Shown one piece after another: positions 14,233 to 22,486 of a DNA stretch of 23,548 bases. This DNA is from Fimiplasma intestinipullorum (GTDB lineage Bacteria; Bacillota_I; Bacilli_A; Erysipelotrichales; Coprobacillaceae), in the NCBI GenBank assembly GCA_018715065.1, contig DVMJ01000073.1:1-23548 (forward strand), in the 5' to 3' direction. Within the stretch, counting starts at the first letter, position 1. Every line of letters starts with the position of its first letter. A program made the position numbers and the translations under genes. Under the pieces are notes generated by a model. The model was not told the origin of the DNA and ran no database searches. It saw nothing but the letters and a program-made list of their open reading frames with translations.

Positions 14233-15603
14233 TCATTCAAAAATACGTGTATAAATATGTTTAGGCTGTTTTTGGGCGACATCCTCATAGAAGAGCGTAC
14301 AAGAAACAACACGACGCCTACGCACATCAAACTGCAGCAAATTATAAGAAATATAGGCATCCATGTCATCACGCACAACACCCGTACTCGAACCTGCTGC
14401 AATCACATAAATTCCATCCCGATAAGTGAGTGACGGAATATGCTTATGCCCGTGCAGTACATAATGGACCTGCCTCTTTTTCATCCACTCCAACAAATCC
14501 TCACCATCGACCAAGGTCTTGGATTTTTCCACAACACGTCCGACAATCGAGCGTTCGGTCCACTTCAGTTTTAAAAAATCCGCTTTATGCACCGGCAGTG
14601 GATGATGATGCACCAGTACGATTGGCGTATAGTGATCCAGGTTCTCGACCGTTGTCAATTCCTCATCCACCTCATCGAGCTGTCTTTGTCCAACCATCCC
14701 ACGCGCAAAATTGCCATGCAGGCTGGAGTTCAGCTTGATCAGCAGAACCTGAATGTCATCGAGCTTCTTGACTGATTCCCCTAAAAGATATGCCACTACT
14801 TTAGACTTTTGAATTCGAAACATATTCAGGCCACTAACGATCACATCGTGGTTACCTAATATAAAATCGACATCAGCACTATAACGGCTGCGCAGTTCAT
14901 TAATAAAAGCGCTGGCCATGTACATGTTCTTGCGACGAGGGCTATCCATCAGATCACCGGTGATCACAAATTTAAAGGCATAATTACTTTTAAGATGTCG
15001 TAATTCCTGATCCAGACAGTGATACAGCAGTTCCAATGTCTCTCGTCTGGATTTATCTCCCAGATGGACATCGCTAAGATGAATGATATAGGCAAAGTCA
15101 TTCGTGCTCCGATTATCCTCAAGATACCCTTTCTTTTCAAGCATGTCATAAGCAGCCAGAATATCTTTTCGACATTCTACCCTTCGAAAATAAACCTGGC
15201 TGCCATTGGTTGCCATCAAGAGCGGCAGATCACTCAACTGATAGATCAAGGATTCAAACAAGGGATGCAGGGTATTGGTTTGAAAGATATTATTCTCATT
15301 TGGACAGTAAAGCGTGAAAAAATCTGGATAACATTGAATCAGGGAGCGCATGAAATAAGGCGAAGCCATCACCTGACTGACCCCTTTAGATTGACAGGAA
15401 GGAACAAGGACGATCTTCCAGGTTGCCTGCTGATAGCGCTCTTTAAGATTGGCCAGGATATGATCCAGATCAAAGGTTTCGAGCTGATAACGCTCCTTTA
15501 GAGCCTGAACCACATGGTAAAATTCATTTGTATTAGGATTTTGAAAACGGCCGTCAAAAAAACCAACCATCCAATTGAGATCATCAAAACTATACGTTGT
15601 CAC
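14233..15603 (-). CDS. Calcineurin-like metallophosphoesterase with an unknown N-terminal domain
   Basis: 456 aa. From residue 172 it has the metal-binding motifs of the calcineurin-like family: SDVHLGD (D178, H180), GDLMD (216-220), GNHD (250-253), VHHHPLP and HGHKH near the C-terminus. These enzymes hydrolyse phosphomono- or diesters with two metal ions; the substrate is unknown. Residues 1 to about 165 form a separate domain that I do not recognise. Translation starts at GTG (15603-15601). No ATG exists between it and an upstream in-frame stop, and only a weak AGAAGAAAG precedes it, so expression may be modest. It is followed closely by the dehydrogenase gene, and diverges from the Xre gene across 180 bases. 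Confidence 0.88.
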   Translation of the reverse strand: MTTYSFDDLNWMVGFFDGRFQNPNTNEFYHVVQALKERYQLETFDLDHILANLKERYQQATWKIVLVPSCQSKGVSQVMASPYFMRSLIQCYPDFFTLYCPNENNIFQTNTLHPLFESLIYQLSDLPLLMATNGSQVYFRRVECRKDILAAYDMLEKKGYLEDNRSTNDFAYIIHLSDVHLGDKSRRETLELLYHCLDQELRHLKSNYAFKFVITGDLMDSPRRKNMYMASAFINELRSRYSADVDFILGNHDVIVSGLNMFRIQKSKVVAYLLGESVKKLDDIQVLLIKLNSSLHGNFARGMVGQRQLDEVDEELTTVENLDHYTPIVLVHHHPLPVHKADFLKLKWTERSIVGRVVEKSKTLVDGEDLLEWMKKRQVHYVLHGHKHIPSLTYRDGIYVIAAGSSTGVVRDDMDAYISYNLLQFDVRRRRVVSCTLFYEDVAQKQPKHIYTRIFE

Positions 15604-15636
15604 AATATCACATTCTTTCTTCTGCCTGCTATTTCT

Positions 15637-15645
15637 ATTCTAACA
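15637..15645 (-). promoter_or_regulatory. Candidate extended -10 for the metallophosphoesterase
   Basis: TGTTAGAAT on the minus strand is an extended -10 (TGn plus TAGAAT) about 35 bases upstream of the GTG start. No convincing -35 accompanies it. The rest of the divergent gap, 15646-15783, is AT-rich; I found no clear promoter for the plus-strand Xre gene and no operator. Confidence 0.35.
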
Positions 15646-15783
15646 CAAAATTTCAAACCAGCCTATCTGTTTCAATGATTTTCTGATAGCGAAAAAAGAA
15701 TTTCAATCGTCCAAAATAAACGAAAAAAGTTTTTTAAAGCATTTTTGCCATTGGAAAAGGATAATAGGATAAGGAGGAAAAAT

Positions 15784-16320
15784 ATGGACACCAAGATCAT
15801 TGCACAACGTTTGAAAACATGTCGCCTGCAAAAAGGTTATACCCTTTCGCAGGTTGCAACCTATCTGAACATCTCCAAGAGCCTTTTATCTAATTATGAG
15901 AATGCTCAAAATTACCCCGGCATCCGCAGTCTGATTGCCTTAGCCAATTTTTATCATGTCACAACCGACTATCTATTAGGTATCGAGTGTCTGACACTTC
16001 CTAAAAACTGCCAGTTCCTGCCGGTCTATGATCGTCATCATCACCTTTTAGAACAGCGCGTTGCCCAAACAGCTTATAAAGACAGCTTTTATTACAAAGA
16101 AGGTACATGTTATTATCTTATTGTCAGGATTCGGGCACTCCATGTGGGAAGACAGGTGCTCTTTTCCTATCAGCATTACTGGCAGCTAGGGACCATTGTT
16201 CATCATGCCAAGGATTTTTTTGTCCAGACTGATGATGTCAAAAAGACAGGATTACTTTCAGTTAAGCAATTAAAAGATGACCTTTTGGGAATCGTGAGTG
16301 AGACGACTCAGATCCTATAA
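15784..16320 (+). CDS. Xre-family transcriptional regulator with a C-terminal sensor-like domain
   Basis: 178 aa starting MDTKIIAQRLKTCRLQKGYT. The ATG at 15784 is fixed by AAGGAGG seven bases upstream. Residues 5-62 are a Cro/CI-type helix-turn-helix (LSQVATYLNISKSLLSNYEN), followed by the usual TDYLLG end. The C-terminal half is mostly short strands (YYLIVRIRALHVGRQVLFSY, GTIVHH, LLGIVSE). It resembles the beta fold of LexA/CI-type S24 domains but lacks a recognisable catalytic Ser-Lys pair. It lies 91 bases upstream of the LCP gene on the same strand, which has its own promoter, so it could regulate that gene or itself. The target is not known. Confidence 0.85.
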   Translation: MDTKIIAQRLKTCRLQKGYTLSQVATYLNISKSLLSNYENAQNYPGIRSLIALANFYHVTTDYLLGIECLTLPKNCQFLPVYDRHHHLLEQRVAQTAYKDSFYYKEGTCYYLIVRIRALHVGRQVLFSYQHYWQLGTIVHHAKDFFVQTDDVKKTGLLSVKQLKDDLLGIVSETTQIL

Positions 16321-16351
16321 GAAAGCTGGCACTATTCAATGATCTTTTTAC

Positions 16352-16380
16352 TTTTCAGACAAAGAATTTTCAATTATAAT
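16352..16380 (+). promoter_or_regulatory. Promoter of the LCP-family gene
   Basis: TATAAT at 16375-16380 and TTTTCA (4 of 6 to the -35) at 16352-16357 have a 17-base spacer. The start site would be near 16387, 25 bases before the ATG, leaving room for the GCAGGAGG ribosome binding site. Confidence 0.7.
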
Positions 16381-16411
16381 AGATAGAGAATCCACACGGC
16401 AGGAGGTTATT

Positions 16412-17911
16412 ATGAAAAAAATATATGGTGTCATCGCCCTGCTGATTTTGAATCTTGCCTGCTTTTTTTTCATCTTTCAGTTTTTCTATTTTGAGAATAC
16501 CTCGTGGCTTATCAAAGGGATCGTCATGATCATTGTCTTAGTCATCGATTTTGGGATCTCACTAGGCAGTCTGAAGGTTTTAGGCAGACGCTATAGACGC
16601 AAGACCAACGTACGACAAATCAAACGCATTCAACGCAAAAAACTGGCAGTGAATATCGTTCTGACACTATTATGTGTCGTTCTATGTGTGGGAAACTATT
16701 ATTATCTGGCTTTCAATCGCACCATTGCCGTCATTACCAGCAATCTTGCAGAACCGGCCGTCATTCACTGTTATGCCTATGTCAAAAAAGACAGTTCATA
16801 TCAAGATCTGGCAGATCCTGATCTGACGCTGGCCGGTATGGCCAAGGATGAACGTGCGGATATCTTTACCCTATACACAGAGGCAATCTCACAGGATTAT
16901 CAGCGCACAAACAACGTCGATTACATGATCAGGACCATTGATAATACGAATGATCTTTATCAGCAGCTGATCAATGATAAAGTACAAGTCATTTTGATTG
17001 GAGATCAGGCACTCTCGATTCTGAAATCTAATTACCCGCAATTTGAACAAAATCTACGCTGCATCGATTCACGCCAGATCAAAACGGCCGTTGACAGTGT
17101 TCCTGTCAATGTAGCCAAGGAGCCATTCACGGTTTTGATCATGGGTGTGGATGTACGTGAGTATGAAGGAGATATCTATACTAAAACACGTACAGATACG
17201 CTGATGCTGGCAACCTTCAACCCTCATACCATGCAGCTGTCCTTGATCTCCATTCCACGTGACAGCTATGTTCCTTTGACCTGCAAAGACAATGCCAAAG
17301 ATAAGATTACGCATGCCGGTACGAGCGGAACCAGCTGTACAATTGAAACGGTAGAAAAACTTCTAGGAATCGAGATCAACTATTATGCCAAATTTAATTT
17401 TAATGCTCTTGTCGATCTGGTAGATGCCGTAGGCGGTGTCCAAGTCGATGTACAGTATAGTTTTACTGAACAGAACAGTCAGGACGTTCCTGATGCCATC
17501 TCTGTTCAGGCCGGTCTGCAGACCCTGGACGGAGAAGAAGCCTTGGCCTATGCCCGTCACCGCAAAACGCAAAATGATCATGTGCGCAATGCTGCACAGC
17601 AGCAGGTGCTTTCGGCCTTGCTCCAAAAGTTAGCGAGTCCTCAGATCATCACCCGCCTTGACGCTTTAATGGGCATCATGCAGAACAATATGACAACCAA
17701 CCTCAACAAGAATGAGATCTACAGCCTGGCTGGTCTGCTGCCGCAATTAAACAGCCTCAGCATTGACCAGTATGTGCTTGAAGGTGAGGATATCGAAACC
17801 TATGTTCCCCTCTACGATCAAAATCTGTGGATCACACAGCTGAACGATGAATCCATTCAGCTAGCGAAAGCCAAAATTCATTCTATCATGACCGATCCGT
17901 CGACTGACTGA
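16412..17911 (+). CDS. LytR-CpsA-Psr (LCP) family cell-wall polymer ligase
   Basis: 499 aa, ATG behind GGCAGGAGGTT. The N-terminus has three likely membrane segments (about 5-26, 32-54 and 78-98), with the basic stretch RRYRRKTNVRQIKRIQRKK between the second and third. Residues about 100-230 form an extracellular accessory region. The LCP catalytic domain spans about 236-400: FTVLIMGVD, TRTDTLMLATFNP, IPRDSY (R283, D284), KITHAG and YARHRK near 379, which hold the conserved Arg/Asp residues that bind polyprenyl pyrophosphate. LCP enzymes transfer teichoic-acid-like or capsular polymers from lipid carriers to peptidoglycan outside the membrane. Most LCP proteins have one membrane segment; three is less common. 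A terminator overlaps the stop codon. Confidence 0.92.
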   Translation: MKKIYGVIALLILNLACFFFIFQFFYFENTSWLIKGIVMIIVLVIDFGISLGSLKVLGRRYRRKTNVRQIKRIQRKKLAVNIVLTLLCVVLCVGNYYYLAFNRTIAVITSNLAEPAVIHCYAYVKKDSSYQDLADPDLTLAGMAKDERADIFTLYTEAISQDYQRTNNVDYMIRTIDNTNDLYQQLINDKVQVILIGDQALSILKSNYPQFEQNLRCIDSRQIKTAVDSVPVNVAKEPFTVLIMGVDVREYEGDIYTKTRTDTLMLATFNPHTMQLSLISIPRDSYVPLTCKDNAKDKITHAGTSGTSCTIETVEKLLGIEINYYAKFNFNALVDLVDAVGGVQVDVQYSFTEQNSQDVPDAISVQAGLQTLDGEEALAYARHRKTQNDHVRNAAQQQVLSALLQKLASPQIITRLDALMGIMQNNMTTNLNKNEIYSLAGLLPQLNSLSIDQYVLEGEDIETYVPLYDQNLWITQLNDESIQLAKAKIHSIMTDPSTD

Positions 17912-17922
17912 TCGGTTTTTTT
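17891..17922 (+). terminator. Terminator of the LCP gene
   Basis: ACCGATC (17891-17897) pairs with GATCGGT (17910-17916) around a 12-base loop, followed by T7 (17916-17922). The stem starts inside the last codons of the LCP gene, and its second arm overlaps the TGA stop. Confidence 0.75.
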
Positions 17923-17926
17923 CCAC

Positions 17927-17948
17927 AAAAAAAGGGGAATCTTCCCCT
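17927..17948 (-). terminator. Terminator of the ntdP-to-asnS operon
   Basis: On the minus strand AGGGGA (plus 17948-17943) pairs with TCCCCT (plus 17938-17933) around a 4-base loop, then T7 (plus 17933-17927). It overlaps the TAG stop of asnS. It lies four bases from the opposing LCP terminator, so the convergent genes are insulated both ways. Confidence 0.8.
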
Positions 17949-19317
17949 AAAACTGAAGCTGACGCGGTGTTCGTGGATATGGGATCACATCACGAATATT
18001 CTTCACGCCGGTCAGATACATCAAAAAGCGTTCAAAACCTAACCCAAAGCCGGCATGCTGGACACCACCGAAGCGGCGCAGATCCAAATACCACTGGTAA
18101 GCCTCTAAATCCATCCCTAATGCTTCCATACGCTCTTTCAGGACATCATAGCGCTCTTCACGCTGGCTTCCGCCGACAAGTTCCCCGACACCGGGTACTA
18201 ATAGATCACAGGCTGCCACTGTCCTGCCATCAGCATTCTGGCGCATATAGAAAGCCTTGATATCTTTTGGGTAGTTGACAATGAAAACAGGTGCCTGATA
18301 GATCTTCTCACACAAATAACGCTCATGTTCCGTCGCCAGATCCATCCCCCATTGCACTGGATAGGCAAATGTTTCCTTGCTTTCTAAAAGCTGCTGGATG
18401 GCTTCCGTATAATCCAAACGTATAAATTCTGACTGATAGACCTTACGCAATTTTCCCAGCAAGCCGTTTTCGACATACTGATCTAAAAATTCCATCTCTG
18501 CCGGACAGTTGTCCAAAATCGAGTCAATGCAGTATTTGATCATATCCTCAATCAGATCCATATCATCTTCCAGATCCGCAAAAGCAATTTCCGGTTCGAT
18601 CATCCAGAATTCACTGGCATGGGTGGCGGTATTTGAGTTTTCCGCTCTGAAGGTCGGACCAAAGGTATACACATCACGAAAAGTCAGCGCAAAGGCTTCG
18701 ACATGCAGTTGTCCCGAAACAGAGAGACTGGCTGGTTTTCCGAAAAATGGTTTGGGATCAGTCGTGCTCACACTAAAAGTCTCCCCGGCCCCTTCTGCAT
18801 CCAGACCAGTAATGATCGGTGTATGGATATAGACAAAGCCCTGATTCTGAAAGAACTCATGAATCGCCATAGCTAGACAAGAGCGCACTCGATAAACAGC
18901 CATAAAGAGATTTGCCCGTCCCCGTAAATGCGGGATCTCGCGCAAATATTCGACGGAATGTCTTTTCTTTTGCATAGGATAATCCGCATCACAGTGACTT
19001 TCGATGACGATCTCTCTGGCAACGATCTCAAAAGGCTGTTTGGCCTGGGGCGTTACCTTGAATTTTCCCATCACCTTGATTGCTGCACCAGTCGTTATCT
19101 TTTTGACTTCAGCCAGGTTCACGAGATCTTCTTCATAGACGATCTGACAATTTTTAAAATACGTTCCATCATTCAGCGCCAAAAAGCCCACTTTTCCACT
19201 GTTGCGATGGGTCCGGACCCAGCCTTCCAATTCAACATATTCTAAACCTTCGATTTCGAATTCTTCACCATTCAGAATCATCTCATATAATTCTCTGACT
19301 GTTTTAAATTCAAACAT
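17947..19317 (-). CDS. asnS: Asparaginyl-tRNA synthetase
   Basis: 456 aa, near the usual length of about 460. An N-terminal OB-fold anticodon-binding domain (VELEGWVRTHRNSGKVGFLA) is followed by a class II catalytic core. Motif 2 is FRAENSNTATHASEFWMIE and motif 3 is GFGLGFERFLMYLTG. The FRAENSNT and ATHASEFWMIEPE stretches are typical of AsnRS rather than AspRS. It charges tRNA-Asn with asparagine in the cytosol. The ATG has TAGGAGAG upstream and lies 11 bases after the rex stop. It is the last gene of the operon. tRNA-Asn is itself a substrate of the t6A modification made by the tsaB/D/E products encoded just upstream. Confidence 0.97.
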   Translation of the reverse strand: MFEFKTVRELYEMILNGEEFEIEGLEYVELEGWVRTHRNSGKVGFLALNDGTYFKNCQIVYEEDLVNLAEVKKITTGAAIKVMGKFKVTPQAKQPFEIVAREIVIESHCDADYPMQKKRHSVEYLREIPHLRGRANLFMAVYRVRSCLAMAIHEFFQNQGFVYIHTPIITGLDAEGAGETFSVSTTDPKPFFGKPASLSVSGQLHVEAFALTFRDVYTFGPTFRAENSNTATHASEFWMIEPEIAFADLEDDMDLIEDMIKYCIDSILDNCPAEMEFLDQYVENGLLGKLRKVYQSEFIRLDYTEAIQQLLESKETFAYPVQWGMDLATEHERYLCEKIYQAPVFIVNYPKDIKAFYMRQNADGRTVAACDLLVPGVGELVGGSQREERYDVLKERMEALGMDLEAYQWYLDLRRFGGVQHAGFGLGFERFLMYLTGVKNIRDVIPYPRTPRQLQF

Positions 19318-19328
19318 GGTCTTCTCTC

Positions 19329-19982
19329 CTAGTCCTTATTTTCATCATTGACATGCATCTTGATCACTAATTCCTGAATCGCTACAACAACATCTACGGT
19401 TTGAACCTCAACGCCTGGACGAACCGTAAAATGTTCATGGGTAAAATCTACGATGCCGCGAATTCCCAGATCCATCAACCGATCGACGGTCTCCTGAACA
19501 TCCTCAGAAATCGCCAGGATCGCAATCGAACAGCCTTCAGGGAAACGATTTTCCAGTTCATCAATATTGTACATCTTGACACCATAGCGTTCCCCTTCCT
19601 TGTTCGGGTCTTTATCAAAACCGCAGACAATCTGACCTACGGTATAATGCCAGCGATTATACTTCAGGATGGCACTTCCCAGATTTCCTAACCCAATCAA
19701 AATGATCGGCTCATCTAAGCCAAGCCCTAGCACTTCATTAAAGATATCGATCAAATGCTTGACATCATACCCCTTGCCACGTCTGCCCAGATTCTCATCA
19801 CTGGACAAGTAAGTAAAGTCGCGGCGAATGGTCGTATCCTGGATCCCCGTGGCTTCATAAAGCTCACTGGATAAAAATGTTTCCTTACCCTGATGCTGCA
19901 TCTTACGCAGCGCCTTTAAGTAGATCGGATAACGGGCCATCGTTGCCTTGGATATTTTTACTTTCTTTTTTTCCTTTTCCAT
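19329..19982 (-). CDS. rex: Redox-sensing transcriptional repressor Rex
   Basis: 217 aa. The N-terminal winged helix (about 10-80) reads RYPIYLKALRKM ... TTIRRDFTYL, and the C-terminal Rossmann domain has GLGNLGSA at 97-104. Rex binds operators of the TTGTGAA-N4-TTCACAA type when the NADH/NAD+ ratio is low and releases them as NADH rises. It thereby controls fermentation and anaerobic metabolism genes. GGAGGG precedes the ATG, and only two bases separate it from the tsaD stop, so it is co-transcribed. No complete Rex palindrome was seen in this window. The short, very basic N-terminus (KEKKKVKISK) is as in other Bacillota Rex proteins. Confidence 0.96.
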   Translation of the reverse strand: MEKEKKKVKISKATMARYPIYLKALRKMQHQGKETFLSSELYEATGIQDTTIRRDFTYLSSDENLGRRGKGYDVKHLIDIFNEVLGLGLDEPIILIGLGNLGSAILKYNRWHYTVGQIVCGFDKDPNKEGERYGVKMYNIDELENRFPEGCSIAILAISEDVQETVDRLMDLGIRGIVDFTHEHFTVRPGVEVQTVDVVVAIQELVIKMHVNDENKD

Positions 19983-19984
19983 AT

Positions 19985-20992
19985 CTATCCCTCCAGATCG
20001 ATCATTGGTTTACAAGATAAAGATAAGTCACTGAATTGTTTTAATTGATACATTTCTAAAGCCGCACTGGCAATCATGGCAGCATTATCGGTACAGCACC
20101 AGAGCGGTGGAATGGACAAGCGGATATCCGGACAAGTGCTCTCAACCGCTTTTTGCATGCTTTCACGCAAATAGGAATTAGCGGCTACCCCACCTGCAAC
20201 GACAATCTGTTTGACCTTGTAGTCCAGGCTGGCCTGAATCGTCTTATCAACCAGAACACCGATCGCAACATCTTCAAACGAACGTGCCAGATCCTCCATG
20301 ACCAGAGTCTCACCGCGCTGACGTGTGTTATGTGCCAGGTTGATGACGGCGGATTTCAGACCGCTGAATGAAAAGTTATACGTCTTATCATGAAGCGGAC
20401 GGGGCAGATCGTAGCGATGTTCCCCTTTTTGAGCTAATCGATCGATTGCCGGTCCCCCCGGATAAGGCAGCCCAGCGACACGTGCCACTTTATCAAAAGC
20501 CTCACCGATCGCATCATCATAAGTCGTCCCAATGACCTCAAAATGCATTGGACGATCCATATAAACCAGTTCTGTATGTCCGCCAGATACGACTAGCGCC
20601 ATACATGGATATTCCATCCGATCCACCAGATTATTAGCATAGATATGACCGGCAATATGGTGTACACCGATGAGCGGTTTGCGATAGGCTAAGGCAAGCG
20701 TCTTGGCTGCCTGCAGTCCGACATGCAAACTGCCGACCAGTCCCGGTCCTTTCGTCACCGCAATCGCATCGAGATCATGAAGATCGAGCTTTGCCTGTTC
20801 GATCGCCTGCTCTAAGACGACCCCGATATTTTCGACATGCAATCGGCTGGCAATTTCCGGTACGACCCCGCCATATAGGCGATGGGTGTCGATCTGACTG
20901 GAAACGACATTGGCCAATAGTTCATGGTTTTCATTGATGATAGCAACGGCTGTTTCATCACAGCTCGACTCAATTGCCAATATTAAAGTCAT
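19985..20992 (-). CDS. tsaD: tRNA t6A threonylcarbamoyltransferase TsaD
   Basis: 335 aa, the normal size. The N-terminus LILAIESSCDETAVAII opens the ASKHA fold; HHIAGH (111-116) gives the H-x-x-x-H metal site (H112, H116); SGGHTELV and the later VVAGGVAANSYLR are typical. TsaD transfers the threonylcarbamoyl group from TC-AMP to A37 of ANN-decoding tRNAs, working with TsaB and TsaE, both encoded upstream. The ATG overlaps the rimI stop as ATGA, with GAGGGAG upstream. The gene order tsaE-tsaB-rimI-tsaD is a common Bacillota arrangement. Confidence 0.97.
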   Translation of the reverse strand: MTLILAIESSCDETAVAIINENHELLANVVSSQIDTHRLYGGVVPEIASRLHVENIGVVLEQAIEQAKLDLHDLDAIAVTKGPGLVGSLHVGLQAAKTLALAYRKPLIGVHHIAGHIYANNLVDRMEYPCMALVVSGGHTELVYMDRPMHFEVIGTTYDDAIGEAFDKVARVAGLPYPGGPAIDRLAQKGEHRYDLPRPLHDKTYNFSFSGLKSAVINLAHNTRQRGETLVMEDLARSFEDVAIGVLVDKTIQASLDYKVKQIVVAGGVAANSYLRESMQKAVESTCPDIRLSIPPLWCCTDNAAMIASAALEMYQLKQFSDLSLSCKPMIDLEG

Positions 20993-21441
20993 CCATTCTC
21001 CCTCATTTCTTTGATCATTAAATCTGCATGCTCATGATCGGCATAATAGTTTTTACGCACAGCGACCCGCGCAAAGCCCTCTGACTGATAAAGCGCGATC
21101 GCCCTTTGGTTCGACTGACGCACTTCCAGGCTCATCACCTGACAGCCCGCCTGCCTAGCCAGATCAAAGGCATGATGCAATAAACTGCGTGCGATCCCCT
21201 GACGCTGATAATCAGGTATGGTTGCCAGTGTCAGGATCTCCGCATGCTCATAAGCTAAATAAACACCGAGATAACCCGCGATACGTCCATCGACCTCCGC
21301 GATAAAATAATGAGAAAAAGGGTTTTCGGTCATTTCCTGTTCATAATCCTCCCGGCTCCAGGCGGATAAACCAAATAAGATCGGTTCCCAATAGGTAATC
21401 TCAGTTAAGTCTTCTAAACACATGGGCCGAATCAAAGGCAT
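20989..21441 (-). CDS. rimI: Ribosomal protein S18 N-acetyltransferase RimI-like
   Basis: 150 aa GNAT-family acetyltransferase. The acetyl-CoA-binding stretch is TIPDYQRQGIARSLLHHAF (the R/Q-x-x-G-x-A motif), followed by SLEVRQSNQRAIALYQSEGF. In Bacillota, rimI commonly sits between tsaB and tsaD, as here; the family acetylates the N-terminus of ribosomal protein S18, though broader roles are possible. The ATG overlaps the tsaB end by 10 bases. The only ribosome binding site is GAGG, about 10 bases upstream, within tsaB, so translation probably depends on coupling. Confidence 0.9.
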   Translation of the reverse strand: MPLIRPMCLEDLTEITYWEPILFGLSAWSREDYEQEMTENPFSHYFIAEVDGRIAGYLGVYLAYEHAEILTLATIPDYQRQGIARSLLHHAFDLARQAGCQVMSLEVRQSNQRAIALYQSEGFARVAVRKNYYADHEHADLMIKEMRENG

Positions 21442-22043
21442 ATTTTTTTTGCCTCAACTTCCTTGATATAGGTTGGCAACAGTTCATGGACACTCTTGAC
21501 AGGTTCAGTCAGGCAACCTAAAGCGTACAAATGACTGGCCAGATCCACCTCTGGACAAGGATAGCCGACCATTTCGGTCTGTCCAACGACCGTAAAGTTT
21601 GCATAAGCCTGTTTCCATTCTTCAAACATGGCAATCTCAATCATCGTTTCCTCACCTAACAGGCGCCCATTGTCATATGCAGCCACAAAGACCTTCTGGC
21701 TGCGCGCATCCAGCACGGCGATCTTTTGACCGATTGTACCGGCATAGGCCTGCAAACTGGAGATCATCTTCACTGCGACTTGTGGATGTACGGTCTTTAG
21801 CGTCTTGGCAATCGTCAAGCCGACCCGCTCGCCTGTATAAGATCCTGGTCCTCTGGTCACAATGATCTCATCAAAATCAAAGAGCGCCATCTCATGCGCA
21901 TCCAGCAGTTTCTCAATATAAGGAATGGCATTTTCCGATTGGCGTTTGCTACCTTCTTCCTGGATGCATGCCAGGCGGTTGCCATCAACATAAATCGCGA
22001 CGACCAGATATCGATTACTGGTGTCTAATATCAGACTTTTCAC
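21432..22043 (-). CDS. tsaB: t6A biosynthesis protein TsaB
   Basis: 203 aa, somewhat shorter than the usual 220-235. It has the inactive-kinase-like ASKHA fold: LILDTSNRYLVVAIY at the N-terminus, VTRGPGSYTGERVGLTIAK in the middle and AVLDARSQKVFVAAY. TsaB is the scaffold that binds TsaD and TsaE. Translation starts at GTG (22043-22041), overlapping the tsaE stop as GTGA, so the two are coupled. The C-terminal region after about residue 150 is divergent, as is normal in this family. Confidence 0.94.
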   Translation of the reverse strand: MKSLILDTSNRYLVVAIYVDGNRLACIQEEGSKRQSENAIPYIEKLLDAHEMALFDFDEIIVTRGPGSYTGERVGLTIAKTLKTVHPQVAVKMISSLQAYAGTIGQKIAVLDARSQKVFVAAYDNGRLLGEETMIEIAMFEEWKQAYANFTVVGQTEMVGYPCPEVDLASHLYALGCLTEPVKSVHELLPTYIKEVEAKKICL

Positions 22044-22486
22044 ATTTTCACCTTCTCAATGATTTCTTCGTAATGCTCACCTTTGGCGGTCATTTGAACC
22101 AACCGACCGTTCGTCTCATGCGTAATGGTTATCTCCAAACGCTGTAAAGGCAGCTCTTCTGCAACGAAGGTCGCCCATTCCACCACACAAACCCCATCGC
22201 CATCATAATACTCTTCAAAGCCCAGTTCCTGATGCATCCCTTCCAGGCGATAGACGTCCATATGGTATAAAGGCACCCGTCCCTGATAGACCTTGAGGAT
22301 CGTAAAGGTCGGGCTGTTGATCACTTTGGTGACACCCAGACCCTGTCCAATGCCTTTGGTCAAGGTCGTTTTGCCCGCGCCTAGATCTCCCTCTAAGAGC
22401 ACCAGATCACCGGCATCCAGCCACTGGCCTAATTGTCTGCCCAGGGCAATCATCTCTTCTTCATTTTTAATATGCCACTTTTTCAT
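22040..22486 (-). CDS. tsaE: t6A biosynthesis ATPase TsaE
   Basis: 148 aa. The start MKKWHIKNEEEM (ATG 22486-22484) follows GAAAGGGG; the longer frame upstream lies inside ntdP and is not used. Walker A is GDLGAGKTT (33-41), followed by the family-typical SPTFTILKVYQG, MDVYRLEG and VVEWA. TsaE is the small ATPase that drives turnover of the TsaB-TsaD complex. Its ATG overlaps the ntdP stop as ATGA and its own stop overlaps the tsaB GTG, which makes it the middle of a tightly coupled set. Confidence 0.96.
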   Translation of the reverse strand: MKKWHIKNEEEMIALGRQLGQWLDAGDLVLLEGDLGAGKTTLTKGIGQGLGVTKVINSPTFTILKVYQGRVPLYHMDVYRLEGMHQELGFEEYYDGDGVCVVEWATFVAEELPLQRLEITITHETNGRLVQMTAKGEHYEEIIEKVKM

